A DNA stretch of 36,574 nt from Pseudomonas sp. PIC25 (GCF_002286785.1 NZ_MUJY01000188.1:1-36574); one strand, 5' to 3'. Counted from the stretch's first letter, positions 20,240-28,443 are shown. Numbers and translations: made by a program. The notes: a model not told the origin generated them from the sequence alone.

Positions 20240-20391
20240 GCAAAACACCTCGACGCTTTTGTTGTTGTTCGGAGGCTGTTCGTCCGCACCGGCTGCGGAG
20301 CGGTTGGCGGCACGGGGTGGAACGGCCTCGGGTCGCTGTCGGTCGGCAGCCGGGCTGCGGCGACCGGGGTATTGCGGGGACTGCTCGGGTA

Positions 20392-20458
20392 GAAAAAAGC
20401 CGCGCTACGGACCGCCTGGAGTGTCAGTGCTCCAGACGGCCCGCCGGGGATGCGCGGC
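20392..20458 (-). terminator. Two-stem terminator after puuD
   Basis: Read on the minus strand, an outer stem GCCGCGC / GCGCGGC (20452-20458 with 20399-20405) ends in TTTTTT (20392-20397). An inner stem with arms 20412-20421 and 20430-20439 (CCGCCTGGAG and CTCCAGACGG, one mismatch) sits inside. It ends the puuE-to-puuD transcript. The remaining bases 20240-20391 hold no gene and presumably carry the permease promoter. Confidence 0.8.
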
Positions 20459-20469
20459 AAGAGGGTTTA

Positions 20470-21771
20470 TCAGTTGATCTGGGCGCCCTGGGCGATCCAG
20501 GCGCCGATCAGGTCGCGTTCTTCCTGGGTCATCTGGGTGATGTTGCCCAGCGGCATGATCTGGCTGGCGACGCTCTGCGCATGAATCTTCGCGGCGAGCT
20601 GCTGGATCTGCTGCGGGGTATCGAACATCACTCCGGCCGGCGCGGCGCTGAACAGCGGGCTGGTTGGCTGGGCGGAATGGCAGACGGTGCAGCGCTCATG
20701 GATCACGCTGCTGACCTTGGCGAAGTCCGGCGCGCCGCCTTGCGGCTTGGCCGGGGCTTCGGCGGCTGCCGGAGCCTTGTCTTCCGTTGCCTCGTCGGCC
20801 GGAGCGGTTTGCGCCGGCAGGCTGGCGGCAGGCTGCTCCACGACCTGCGCCGTGGCGACGCTGGGAGTGGCCGGTTGGCGGTTCGGGGTGGTGACGAAGG
20901 CCAGGCAGACCATGCCCAGGGCCGCTACCGGCAGGGTCCAGGCGAACTTGCCGCTCTCGTGACGGGTGTTGAAGTAGTGCCGCACCAGCACCGCCAACAC
21001 CGAGATGCCGGCCAGGATCGCCCAGTTGTACTGGCTGCCGTAGGTGCTCGGGAAGTGGTTGCTGATCATGATGAACAGCACCGGCAGGGTGAAGTAGTTA
21101 TTGTGGCGCGAACGCAGCAGGCCCTTGGCCGGCAGCACCGGGTCCGGGGTGCGGTTTTCCTCGATGGCCTTAACCAGCGCACGCTGGGCCGGCATGATGA
21201 TGCGGAACACGTTGCCGACCATGATGGTGCCGATCAGCGCACCGACATGGATGTACGCGGCACGGCCGCTGAACACCTGGGTGTAGCCCCAGGCGGCGAA
21301 CACCACCAGCACGAACAGGACCGCGCCGAGCAGGGCCGGCTGCTTGCCCAGGGGCGAGTCGCAGAGCTGGTCGTACACCAGCCAGCCGACCGCCAGCGAG
21401 CCGAAACCGATCAGTACGGCGGCGGCCGGGCTGAGATCGCTGCCGGGGGCGATCAGGTAGAGGCTCGGGTTGAGGTAGTAGACCACCATCAGCAGGGCGA
21501 CGCCCGACATCCAGGTGAAGTAGGCCTCCCATTTGAACCAGTGCAGGTTCTCCGGCATTTTCGGCGGAGCCAGCTTGTATTTTTCCAGGTGGTAGATGCC
21601 GCCGCCGTGGATGGCCCAGAGGTCTCCGGACAGCCCTTCGCGGGGGTTGCTGCGGTTGAGGTTGTTTTCCAGCCAGACGAAGTAGAAGGAGGCGCCGATC
21701 CAGGCGATGCCGGTGATCATATGGATCCAGCGAATGCCCAGGTTAAGCCACTCGGTCAGATGTGCGTCCAC
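20470..21771 (-). CDS. puuD: Urate hydroxylase PuuD with fused cytochrome c
   Basis: A 433-residue inner-membrane urate-oxidising enzyme that yields 5-hydroxyisourate. The first ~290 residues form the urate hydroxylase membrane domain with about eight hydrophobic helices and conserved blocks WIHMITGIAWIGASFYFVWLE and AIHGGGIYHLEKYK. A Pro/Ala-rich linker (about 298-346) leads to a C-terminal cytochrome c domain with the heme site C361-TV-C364-H365 and a methionine candidate in QIMPLGN. Electrons should go to the respiratory chain rather than directly to oxygen, which would avoid peroxide; this is known for the family. The start codon is GTG with AGAGGTAAC just upstream. It is the last gene of the puuE-uraD-alc-allA-puuD run and is followed by a terminator. 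Confidence 0.94.
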   Translation of the reverse strand: MDAHLTEWLNLGIRWIHMITGIAWIGASFYFVWLENNLNRSNPREGLSGDLWAIHGGGIYHLEKYKLAPPKMPENLHWFKWEAYFTWMSGVALLMVVYYLNPSLYLIAPGSDLSPAAAVLIGFGSLAVGWLVYDQLCDSPLGKQPALLGAVLFVLVVFAAWGYTQVFSGRAAYIHVGALIGTIMVGNVFRIIMPAQRALVKAIEENRTPDPVLPAKGLLRSRHNNYFTLPVLFIMISNHFPSTYGSQYNWAILAGISVLAVLVRHYFNTRHESGKFAWTLPVAALGMVCLAFVTTPNRQPATPSVATAQVVEQPAASLPAQTAPADEATEDKAPAAAEAPAKPQGGAPDFAKVSSVIHERCTVCHSAQPTSPLFSAAPAGVMFDTPQQIQQLAAKIHAQSVASQIMPLGNITQMTQEERDLIGAWIAQGAQIN

Positions 21772-21822
21772 GATAGTTACCTCTTCCCGGTGCTTGGCGA
21801 GCCAAGCGGCCAGGCTTTCTTA

Positions 21823-22326
21823 TTAGGGTTGGGGGTCGAGGAGGAGCTGTTCGCCCTCCGTGAAGAAGTACTCGTCGCAGTTGTTCCCTGAACCGCTGCG
21901 ATCGACCACCAGGAATTCATCCCGCTTTTCGATCGTCAGCACCGGGTGGTGCCAGACGCCGCGGTGGTAATTGACGCCCTGCCTGCCGTTGCTGCGGAAG
22001 GCGCGGACGAGACCCGGTACAGGTGCATCGCCAAATGGCGCGACCACGACCAGAAAGGGGTTGCCGAGCAGCGGGATGAACGCCTGGCTGCCCAGCGGGT
22101 GACGTTCCAGCATGCGGATGACCAGCGGCATTTCCAGGGCCTCGGCGCTGAAGATGCTGATGATCGCCTTATCCTCCGGCTGGGCGGTCTCGACCGTGGC
22201 CAGCTTGTGATAACGGCGGGTGGAGCCGTTGTTGATCATGAAGTAGTCGCTGCCCTCGGTTTCGATGACATCTCCGAAGGGGGCGAAGGCTTCCTTGGTC
22301 AACGGCTCGATGGTCAATGTGCGCAT
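21823..22326 (-). CDS. allA: Ureidoglycolate lyase
   Basis: A 167-residue cupin-fold enzyme that splits ureidoglycolate into glyoxylate and urea, the last step of the pathway encoded here. Recognisable blocks are IEPLTKEAFAPFGDVIE, AFIPLLGNPFLVVVAP and the core RQGVNYHRGVWHHPVL, with the histidines typical of the family. The length fits AllA (about 160-170). It lies 76 bp after alc and 51 bp before puuD on the same strand. It is cytoplasmic, with no signal peptide. Confidence 0.95.
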   Translation of the reverse strand: MRTLTIEPLTKEAFAPFGDVIETEGSDYFMINNGSTRRYHKLATVETAQPEDKAIISIFSAEALEMPLVIRMLERHPLGSQAFIPLLGNPFLVVVAPFGDAPVPGLVRAFRSNGRQGVNYHRGVWHHPVLTIEKRDEFLVVDRSGSGNNCDEYFFTEGEQLLLDPQP

Positions 22327-22402
22327 GCTGTTCTCGTTGTCTGGAGAATGAGGGCTATGTGTTTATGCCAGGGGCGGCACCTGGCCGGTGCCGCCGTTGC
22401 AG

Positions 22403-23398
22403 CTACCGCGCCACTTTGCCGAACAGGCGAAGCCGGCTGACGCCGCCGTCTGGGAACACGTTCAGGCGCACGTGGGTGACCGGGCCGAGCTGGGCGATCT
22501 GCTCGACGAACTCATGCTCCTGGTGCATCTGTAGCTTCTGGCTCGGCAGCAGCTCGCGCCAGAACAGGCTCTGGGTCTCGATCTGGCTGTCGGTGCCGCC
22601 TTTCACGTAGGCCGCCTGGATCGAGCAGCTGTCCGGGTAGTTACCTTTGAAGTGCAGGGTGTCGACCACGATGCGCTCGATTTCGCCCGGATGGCCGAGG
22701 GCGACGATCACCCAGTCGTTGCCCGGGGTACGGCGGCGCGCGGTTTCCCAGCCGTCGCCCATGTTCACGCCACGGCCCGGGTTGAGGATGTTGCTCATGC
22801 GCCCGAAGTGTTCGTCGGAACAGGCCAGGGCACGGCCGCCGTTGAGCGCGGCGGCCAGGTCGATCTGCTCGTTGTCGCCGACGCTGCTCCAGTCGCGGTA
22901 GGGGATGCCGTACACGCGCAGGCGTGCCACGCCGCCGTCCGGATAGATGTTGAAGCGCAGGTGGGTATAGGCCTGGCTGTCGTCGATCGCGTGGTAGTGG
23001 TGGCTGTTGCCTTGCAGCTCGACGGCCGGCAGCACTTCGGTCCAGACGGTGTCGTCGGTCGGGTCGCCATCGGCGACGAAGCAGGCTTCCAGCGAGGCGG
23101 ACGGCGGATAGTTGCCGGTGAAGTGGCTGGTGTCGATGTCCACGCCCTTGATCGAGCCGGGCACGCCGAGGCGGATCACCGCGTAGTCGTAGCCTTCGAA
23201 ACGCTTGCGGCGGGATTCCCAGCCGTCCATCCACTTGCCGTTGTCGTCGAACACACCCTCCTTCCAGACCGCCGGGGTGGGCTGGAACAGCCGGTTGACG
23301 TCGGCGAACCAGTCGTCGGTGACGTAGATCGCCTGGGTGCCGAGGCGGGCGTCGGCCAGGTTGACGAATTTTTCGAAGGGTGCGGCGTAGGTTCTCAT
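22403..23398 (-). CDS. alc: Allantoicase
   Basis: A 331-residue enzyme hydrolysing allantoate to ureidoglycolate and urea. It is built of two similar jelly-roll repeats: each has a [11 protein letters not shown] or [10 protein letters not shown] stretch followed by a GxPG/GHPGEI...D(I/T)xHFKGNYP(P/D)S motif (first near residues 80-110, second near 235-285). The ATG at 23398 opens the standard start [20 protein letters not shown]; the longer in-frame reading runs into the uraD end and is rejected. The ribosome site is modest (AAGG). It follows uraD after about 50 bp in the same operon. Confidence 0.95.
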   Translation of the reverse strand: MRTYAAPFEKFVNLADARLGTQAIYVTDDWFADVNRLFQPTPAVWKEGVFDDNGKWMDGWESRRKRFEGYDYAVIRLGVPGSIKGVDIDTSHFTGNYPPSASLEACFVADGDPTDDTVWTEVLPAVELQGNSHHYHAIDDSQAYTHLRFNIYPDGGVARLRVYGIPYRDWSSVGDNEQIDLAAALNGGRALACSDEHFGRMSNILNPGRGVNMGDGWETARRRTPGNDWVIVALGHPGEIERIVVDTLHFKGNYPDSCSIQAAYVKGGTDSQIETQSLFWRELLPSQKLQMHQEHEFVEQIAQLGPVTHVRLNVFPDGGVSRLRLFGKVAR

Positions 23399-23448
23399 GT
23401 CTATCTGCCTTGAACGGGGCGGGGTGGAAGGGGCGGTGTGTGTCCGCG

Positions 23449-23964
23449 TCAGAGCTGCTGCAGGCGGAACAGCGCGATCTTGTTGATCTCGGCCAGGGCG
23501 CGGGCGAACTCCTCGTCGGGCGTGTTGTGGATGCGCTCTTCGAAGGCCGCCAGGATCTGGTGCCGGTTGCTGCCTTTCACCGCCATGATGAAAGGAAAGC
23601 CGAACTTCGCCTTGTAGGCATCGTTCAGTTCGGTGAAGCGGGCGAATTCCTCGGGGGTGCATTCGTGGATGCCCGCACCGGCCTGCTCCGAGGTGGAAGA
23701 GGCGGTCAGCTCGCCGCGGACCGCGGCCTTGCCGGCCAGGTCCGGGTGAGCGTTGATCAGCGCCAGCTGGGCATCGCGGCTGGCACTGAGCAGGATATCG
23801 GCCATGCGCTGGTGCAGGCCGTCGATGTCGTCCAGGCTGGCGTCCGCGCCCAGGTCATAGGCTCTCTCGGCGACCCAGGGCGAGTGCTCGTAAATGTCGG
23901 CGAAGGCAGCGACGAAGGCGTCGCGGCCGAGGCTGGACGGGGTCAGGGTCTGGAAGCGGCTCAT
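23449..23964 (-). CDS. uraD: OHCU decarboxylase
   Basis: A 171-residue enzyme converting 2-oxo-4-hydroxy-4-carboxy-5-ureidoimidazoline to (S)-allantoin. The family catalytic histidine lies in [10 protein letters not shown] (His73), and the conserved [20 protein letters not shown] block follows. The start at 23964 overlaps the puuE stop in an ATGA, implying translational coupling; a longer in-frame start at 24033 lies inside puuE and is rejected. It precedes alc. Confidence 0.95.
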   Translation of the reverse strand: MSRFQTLTPSSLGRDAFVAAFADIYEHSPWVAERAYDLGADASLDDIDGLHQRMADILLSASRDAQLALINAHPDLAGKAAVRGELTASSTSEQAGAGIHECTPEEFARFTELNDAYKAKFGFPFIMAVKGSNRHQILAAFEERIHNTPDEEFARALAEINKIALFRLQQL

Positions 23965-24893
23965 TTCGCGCTCTCCGCGGTGAACGGGTGAGTGGCGTGC
24001 CAGTGGCGTGCGATGTCGATGCGACGGGCACACCAGACCTTGTCGTGGCTCTTCACGTAGTCGAGGAAGCGGGCCAGCGAGGCCAGCCGCGCCGGACGAC
24101 CGAGCAGGCGGCAGTGCATGCCGATGGAGAGCATCTTCGGCGCGCCTTCGACCCCTTCGGCATAGAGCACGTCGAAGGCATCCTTCAGGTATTCGAAGAA
24201 GTCGTCGCCCTTGTTGAAGCCCTGTACCTGGGTGAAGCGCATGTCGTTGGTGTCCAGGGTGTAGGGAATCACCAAGTGTGGCTTTTCCGGTGTGCTTTCC
24301 GGGTCCCAGTAGGGCAGGTCGTCGTCGTAGGTGTCGGAGTCGTAAAGGAAGCCGCCTTCCTCGCGCACCAGGCGACGGGTGTTCGGGCTGGTGCGGCCGG
24401 TGTACCAGCCGAGCGGGCGTTCGCCGGTCAGCTCGGCGAGGATGCGGATCGCCTCGAGCATGTGCTCGCGCTCTTCCGCTTCGTTCATATACTGGTAGTC
24501 GATCCAGCGGTAGCCGTGGCTGCAGATCTCATGGCCTGCGGCGACCATCGCCTTGATCGCCTCGGGATGACGCTGGGCGGCCATGGCCACGGCGAAGATG
24601 GTCAGCGGGATGTCGTGGCGCTTGAACAGCTTGAGCAGGCGCCAGACGCCGGCGCGGCTGCCGTATTCGTAGAGCGATTCCATGCTCATGTGGCGCACGC
24701 CTTGCAACGGCTGGGCGGCCACCATCTCGGAGAGGAACGCCTCGGACTCCTTGTCGCCATGGAGGATGTTGCGCTCGCCGCCTTCCTCGTAATTCAGCAC
24801 GAAGGACAGGGCGATGCGGGCATCGCCCGGCCAGCGGGGATGAGGCGGGTTGTTGCCGTAACCGATCAGGTCGCGTGGGTAGTCGGCGCTCAC
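23961..24893 (-). CDS. puuE: Allantoinase PuuE (polysaccharide-deacetylase family)
   Basis: A 310-residue metal-independent-type allantoinase that opens allantoin to allantoate, distinct from the amidohydrolase AllB. It has the NodB-like fold with blocks YPRDLIGYGNNPPHPRWPG, SFVLNYEEGGE, ICSHGYRWIDYQ and WYTGRTSPNTRRL; the length matches known PuuE (about 308). It is the first gene of puuE-uraD-alc-allA-puuD. The start lies about 70 bp after a TTGTATACAA operator that overlaps its -10, pointing to control by the GntR regulator encoded at 28557-29318. Confidence 0.95.
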   Translation of the reverse strand: MSADYPRDLIGYGNNPPHPRWPGDARIALSFVLNYEEGGERNILHGDKESEAFLSEMVAAQPLQGVRHMSMESLYEYGSRAGVWRLLKLFKRHDIPLTIFAVAMAAQRHPEAIKAMVAAGHEICSHGYRWIDYQYMNEAEEREHMLEAIRILAELTGERPLGWYTGRTSPNTRRLVREEGGFLYDSDTYDDDLPYWDPESTPEKPHLVIPYTLDTNDMRFTQVQGFNKGDDFFEYLKDAFDVLYAEGVEGAPKMLSIGMHCRLLGRPARLASLARFLDYVKSHDKVWCARRIDIARHWHATHPFTAESAK

Positions 24894-24960
24894 TGCAATC
24901 TTCCTTTTCCGAGAGTAGAGGGGTCGCTACAGCAGGCTGTGGCAGACCGCGATGAGTCAA

Positions 24961-24990
24961 TTGTATACAAATCAAATTGCACTTTGTAAA
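24961..24990 (-). promoter_or_regulatory. puuE promoter with GntR-type operator
   Basis: On the minus strand TTTACA (24985-24990) and TATACA (24962-24967) are spaced by 17 bp. The perfect palindrome TTGTATACAA (24961-24970) covers the -10. A bound regulator would block polymerase, so repression is the likely mode. The palindrome recurs at three other purine promoters in this window. Confidence 0.75.
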
Positions 24991-25138
24991 TCGAAAATTT
25001 CCACAATTTGCGGCTTTTCCGGTTTGCAAGAAACTTGCCTGAGTGGTCAGTAGACGCGCCTGCAAGGCGCTTCCTGGCAAGTCTTCAGATAGAAAGGAAG
25101 CGCTTCTGACCTCGTTGATGAGACGTTCTTGTTGCGAT

Positions 25139-25194
25139 AATTGTGTACAATTTTGTGTGAAAGTGTCTTGTTTTTCCCGTTGCCGTGCTATGCT
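25139..25194 (+). promoter_or_regulatory. hiuH promoter region with GntR-type operator
   Basis: AATTGTGTACAATT (25139-25152) is the same operator with one central change. Downstream, TCTTGT (25166-25171) and TATGCT (25189-25194) form a possible promoter with 17-bp spacing. Here the operator lies upstream of the -35 rather than on the -10. The space between the two divergent operators (24971-25138) is AT-rich and shows no gene. Confidence 0.6.
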
Positions 25195-25269
25195 CACGGC
25201 ATGTTCGGCTTGGGCAGGCCCGGCCGGGCAACCGATTTCAACCGAAGAACCAAGAGGAGGCGTGGCCCC

Positions 25270-25314
25270 GTGAGCGCTCGGCGCAACGGGGCCCAGCAAC
25301 TATGGGACGTTTGA
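25270..25314 (+). CDS. Possible leader mini-ORF overlapping hiuH start
   Basis: A strong AGGAGG (25255-25260) is placed not before the hiuH ATG but 9 bases before a GTG at 25270 that opens a 14-codon frame (VSARRNGAQQLWDV) ending at 25314, 10 bases past the hiuH ATG. Because hiuH itself has only a poor ribosome site, translation could be coupled through this peptide. Nothing beyond the spacing supports it. Confidence 0.3.
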   Translation: MSARRNGAQQLWDV

Positions 25315-25655
25315 CGACGCATGTATTGGATGCCGCCCACGGCTGCCCCGGCAGCGGTATCCGCATCGAGCTGTATCGGGTCGAAGCCGAGCGGCTGGAG
25401 CGGGTCGCCCAGGTGGAAACCAACCACGACGGCCGCTGCGACGCACCCTTGCTGCAAGGCAAGGATTACCGTAGCGGTGTGTACCAGCTGCACTTCCATG
25501 CCGGCGATTACTACCGCGCCCGTGGCGTCGCCCTCCCGGAACCGGCGTTCCTCGACGTGGTGGTACTGCGCTTCGGCATCTCCGCGGAACAGGAGCACTA
25601 CCATGTGCCGTTGCTGATTTCGCCGTACAGCTATTCCACCTACCGGGGTAGCTAG
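25302..25655 (+). CDS. hiuH: 5-Hydroxyisourate hydrolase (transthyretin-like)
   Basis: A 117-residue HIUase converting 5-hydroxyisourate to OHCU, between PuuD and UraD in the pathway. Motifs are the N-terminal THVLDAAHGCPGSG, the central NHDGRCDAPLL, and the family C-terminus YHVPLLISPYSYSTYRGS with the YRGS signature. The ATG at 25302 starts at the canonical position; the in-frame upstream stretch does not resemble the family. No signal peptide is seen. It is transcribed away from puuE, with its own GntR-type operator upstream and a terminator just after. Confidence 0.95.
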   Translation: MGRLTTHVLDAAHGCPGSGIRIELYRVEAERLERVAQVETNHDGRCDAPLLQGKDYRSGVYQLHFHAGDYYRARGVALPEPAFLDVVVLRFGISAEQEHYHVPLLISPYSYSTYRGS

Positions 25656-25698
25656 ATTCACCGACTACCGTCGCTCTGATCCGTCAGAGTCTCCCTTG

Positions 25699-25723
25699 GC
25701 CCGCGCACACTGCGGGCTTTTTT
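25699..25723 (+). terminator. Intrinsic terminator of hiuH
   Basis: GCCCGC (25699-25704) pairs with GCGGGC (25712-25717) and is followed by TTTTTT (25718-25723). A second small stem CTCTGATCCGTCAGAG lies just upstream. Confidence 0.85.
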
Positions 25724-25810
25724 ATGCCTGGATATTGGGTGTGCTGAGTGGATTGGTCGCGCAATGGGCGAATGAAATTCCCCGGCGGAGTATCACCATT
25801 CTCGCCGTAG

Positions 25811-25876
25811 CTCGAATAAGCCTGGACGCAATCCGGGACTACGCCCCGTCCCGGATTGCGCAGGCGCTTATTCGGG
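25811..25876. repeat. Long CCGGATT-type dispersed hairpin
   Basis: CGAATAAG (25813-25820) pairs with CTTATTCG (25867-25874), and CGCAATCCGGGAC (25827-25839) pairs with GTCCCGGATTGCG (25848-25860). This is the fullest copy in the window of the repeat that is also present near 13, 4526, 29402 and 36140. It lies between the convergent hiuH and LysE-type genes. Confidence 0.75.
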
Positions 25877-25895
25877 CTGTGGGAGTGGGCCAATG

Positions 25896-25916
25896 AAAAA
25901 GGCGGCCGAAGCCGCC
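25896..25916 (-). terminator. Intrinsic terminator of the LysE-type gene
   Basis: On the minus strand GGCGGC-TTCG-GCCGCC (25901-25916) is followed by TTTTT (25896-25900), 22 bases after the stop codon. Confidence 0.9.
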
Positions 25917-25938
25917 TTGCCATGGATAGCTCAGGCTT

Positions 25939-26565
25939 CTACCGGCTCAACAACGACGCCGCGCCGGCGCCACCGAACAGGCCGGCGCTGATGCGGTTGA
26001 ACCAGGCCTGGCCCTTGCCGCTGCGCAGGTAGCGCGAGGCGCCGTGGGCGCCGAGGCCGTAGGCGAGCTTGCAGGCGAGGTCCAGCACCGCCCAGGTGGC
26101 GATCATGGTCAGCAACTGCGGCACGAACGGGCGATCGGCACTGAGAAACTGCGGCAGGAAGGCGGCGAAGAACAGGATGTCCTTGGGATTGCTCGCGCCC
26201 AGGCCGAAGGCGCGCCAGAACAGGGCACGGAACGCTGGATTGGACGGGGCTTCGTCAGCGCTGGCGGTACGGGCGCCGCGACGCGATTCCTGCCAGCTCT
26301 GCCAGGCGAGGTAGAACAGGTAGACCGCTCCGAGGATCTTCAGCAGGCTGAACACCTGCTCCGAGGCCAGCAGCAGGGCGCCGAGCCCGAGGGCGGAGGC
26401 GCTGAGCAGGCAGATCGAGGCGCTGACCCCGCCGAGGAAGGCCGGCCAGGAGCGACGCAGGCCGTAGTTCAGGCTATTGCTGATCATCAGCAGCGACAGC
26501 GGGCCGGGGATCAGGATTACCACCAGGGCGGCACTGGCGTACAGCAGCCAGGTTTCCAGACTCAT
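25939..26565 (-). CDS. LysE/RhtB-family amino-acid exporter
   Basis: A 208-residue inner-membrane protein of the LysE/RhtB exporter family, with about six hydrophobic helices and the family N-terminal motif VVILIPGPLSLLMISNSLNYG. The block LFWRAFGLGASNPKDILFFAAFLPQF is also typical. The substrate is unknown; homologues export homoserine, threonine, lysine or leucine. GGAGAGG precedes the ATG. It stands alone between a purine permease and hiuH with terminators on both sides, and no purine operator was found near it, so it is probably independent of the pathway. Confidence 0.9.
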   Translation of the reverse strand: MSLETWLLYASAALVVILIPGPLSLLMISNSLNYGLRRSWPAFLGGVSASICLLSASALGLGALLLASEQVFSLLKILGAVYLFYLAWQSWQESRRGARTASADEAPSNPAFRALFWRAFGLGASNPKDILFFAAFLPQFLSADRPFVPQLLTMIATWAVLDLACKLAYGLGAHGASRYLRSGKGQAWFNRISAGLFGGAGAASLLSR

Positions 26566-26584
26566 CGATACCTCTCCATGAACG

Positions 26585-26611
26585 AAAGCCCCACCGGCAT
26601 GGCGGTGGGGC
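26585..26611 (-). terminator. Terminator after the purine permease
   Basis: GCCCCACCG (26588-26596) and CGGTGGGGC (26603-26611) form a perfect 9-bp stem with a 6-base loop. Read on the minus strand it is followed by only TTT, so it is a moderate terminator. Confidence 0.6.
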
Positions 26612-26626
26612 GGGGGCTATGTCGCC

Positions 26627-28006
26627 TCAGAGGAAGGCGAACTTGGCGATGAATATCGCACACAACACGTACAGGCTGATCGACACCTTGTCGCGCTGGC
26701 CGGTGAGCAGCTTCAGCGTGGCGTAGGTGAGGAAGCCCAGTGCGATGCCGTTGGCGATGGAGAAGGTCAGCGGCATCATCACCACGGTCACGATGGCCGG
26801 GATTGTGTCGGTGTGGTCCTTCCAGTCGATGTGGGCCATGCCGCTCATCATCAGCATCGCCACGTAGATCAGCGCGCCGGCGGTGGCGTAGGCCGGGATC
26901 ATGCCCGCCAGCGGGGCGAAGAACATGGCGGCGAGGAACAGCAGGCCGACGGTGATGGCGGTCAGGCCGGTGCGGCCGCCGGCGGCGACGCCCGAGGCGC
27001 TTTCCACGTAGCTGGTCACCGGCGGACAACCGACCAGGGCGCCGACCACGCTGGAAGTGCTGTCGGCCTTCAGGGCGCGGGACAGGTTCTGGATCTTGCC
27101 GTCGTCGTCCACCAGGTTGGCGCGGTGGGCGACCCCCATCAGGGTTCCGGCGGTGTCGAACATGTTCACGAAGAGGAAGGCCAGGATGACGCTGATCATT
27201 CCCACGTTGAGCGCACCGGCGATGTCCATGGCCAGGAAGGTGGGCGCCAGGCTCGGCGGCATCGAGATCAGCCCCTGGTATTCCACCAGGCCCAGCGCCC
27301 AGCCAGCGAGGGTGACGGCGAGGATGCTGAAGAGGATAGCGCCGAACACGTTGCGGTGGCTGAGCACGGCGATCAGCAGGAAGCAGATCGCGGCGAGCAG
27401 GGCCGACGGCTCCTGGAAGGAACCCATGGTCAGCAGCGTCGCCGGGCTGTCCACCACGATGCCGGCGGTCTTCAGGCCGATCAGGCCGAGGAACAGGCCG
27501 ACCCCCGCGCCCATGGCGAAGCGCAGGCTCATGGGGATGCTGTTGAGCAGCCACTCGCGGATGCGCGACAGGCTCATGATCATGAACAGAATGCCGGAGA
27601 GGAACACCGCACCCAGGGCGATCTGCCAGCTATAGCCCATTTCGCCGACCACAGTGTAGGTGAAGAAGGCGTTGAGCCCCATGCCCGGCGCCAGGCCCAC
27701 CGGCCAATTGGCATACAGGCCCATGAGGAAGCAGCCCAGCGCCGCGCCGATGCAGGTGGCGACGAACGCGGCACCGTGGTCGACGCCGGCGTTGGCCATG
27801 ATGTTGGGGTTGACGAAGATGATGTAGGCCATGGTGACGAAGGTCGTCAGGCCGGCCAGCAGCTCGGTCCGCACGCTGGTGCGGTGTTCGCTGAGTTTGA
27901 AGAAGCGGTCGAGCCAACCGGGTCCGGTACGCATTGCCTGAGCAGCCTGTTGTTCTTGTTTCGCGCTTTCCACAGGGTGTTCCTCATTCTCTTGTTGTGT
28001 CGTCAC
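26627..28006 (-). CDS. NCS2 (AzgA-type) purine permease
   Basis: A 459-residue permease of the AzgA-like branch (hypoxanthine/guanine/adenine transporters of the GhxP/AdeP kind), with 12-14 membrane helices. Family blocks are VRTELLAGLTTFVTMAYIIF, PVGLAPGMGLNAFFTYTVV, MFDTAGTLMGVAHRANLV and PVTSYVESASGVAAGGRTGL. It differs in branch from the urate-type NCS2 permease at 18887-20239, so the locus probably imports two substrate sets; hypoxanthine or guanine suits the adjacent GuaD and Xdh. The start is taken as GTG at 28006; an ATG at 27934 is an alternative, since family members usually begin near that point and neither site has a good ribosome signal. The promoter carries both the GntR-type and the xdh-type operators. 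Confidence 0.9.
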   Translation of the reverse strand: MTTQQENEEHPVESAKQEQQAAQAMRTGPGWLDRFFKLSEHRTSVRTELLAGLTTFVTMAYIIFVNPNIMANAGVDHGAAFVATCIGAALGCFLMGLYANWPVGLAPGMGLNAFFTYTVVGEMGYSWQIALGAVFLSGILFMIMSLSRIREWLLNSIPMSLRFAMGAGVGLFLGLIGLKTAGIVVDSPATLLTMGSFQEPSALLAAICFLLIAVLSHRNVFGAILFSILAVTLAGWALGLVEYQGLISMPPSLAPTFLAMDIAGALNVGMISVILAFLFVNMFDTAGTLMGVAHRANLVDDDGKIQNLSRALKADSTSSVVGALVGCPPVTSYVESASGVAAGGRTGLTAITVGLLFLAAMFFAPLAGMIPAYATAGALIYVAMLMMSGMAHIDWKDHTDTIPAIVTVVMMPLTFSIANGIALGFLTYATLKLLTGQRDKVSISLYVLCAIFIAKFAFL

Positions 28007-28062
28007 CCAGAGCGGTTCGCTCTCTGAGGCGGGGTGCTGGGTGTGCGTGCCGAAAATCGGTT

Positions 28063-28123
28063 TCTGACCTGTGAGTCAAAAAGTCGCACAGGCGGATTAT
28101 GCTTTTGTATACAAAAAAATCAA
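28063..28123 (-). promoter_or_regulatory. Permease promoter with two different operators
   Basis: On the minus strand TTGATT (28118-28123) and CATAAT (28096-28101) are spaced 16 bp. The palindrome TTTTGTATACAAAA (28103-28116) fills the spacer, so the GntR regulator should occlude the promoter. Just past the start point the minus strand carries TTTGACTCACAGGTCAGA (28063-28080), a close match to the operators at xdhA. Two regulators may therefore converge here. Confidence 0.7.
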
Positions 28124-28443
28124 ATAATGTTTTCGTTGTTGCGCTGACGGGACGATCTGATCGTATTCAACGCTGCCTTTGCGTTACTCGAACGATGCTT
28201 CGAGAACGTTTGAAATACTCTTTAGAATCAATAAGTTGGTGTCTATGCGCGAAGACTGGCAACGACTTTGGACCGGCATCGCCGACGAATAGAGGGATAA
28301 AGGGCATAAGAAGCGAAGGGCTTGGTGAAGAAAAAACTAACAGCACTCCACTGAGAAAAGGAGGAAATCGCGTGAGGACAGAAACCGGTACTGAAGGCAC
28401 GCAGGTCTCATAATCCTGTACGAAAAGTGTGCGAATCCAGGCG
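28124..28443. other. AT-rich gap without recognised gene
   Basis: This part of the 550-bp divergent gap is clearly lower in GC than its surroundings. Short open frames exist on both strands (28099-28413 plus, 28167-28481 minus), but neither has Pseudomonas codon usage or a recognisable sequence, and both run through operators. It may be promoter DNA, an untranslated leader, or the remnant of transferred DNA. Confidence 0.5.
28372..28413 (+). CDS. Possible 13-codon leader peptide
   Basis: AGGAGG (about 28359-28364) is followed 7 bases later by GTG, opening VRTETGTEGTQVS and a TAA at 28413. The ribosome site is the strongest in the gap. It precedes the autoregulatory operator and the gntR start. 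It may be chance; no conservation data are available. Confidence 0.25.
   Translation: MRTETGTEGTQVS

Noticed and set aside
26813-28027. Plus-strand frame (404 codons) opposite the purine permease
   Set aside because: His/Asp/Gln-rich sequence typical of the antisense of a hydrophobic protein gene.
28099-28413. 104-codon frame in the permease-gntR gap
   Set aside because: It starts inside the permease promoter and runs through the GntR operator, with codon usage unlike the neighbouring genes; only its last 13 codons have a ribosome site.
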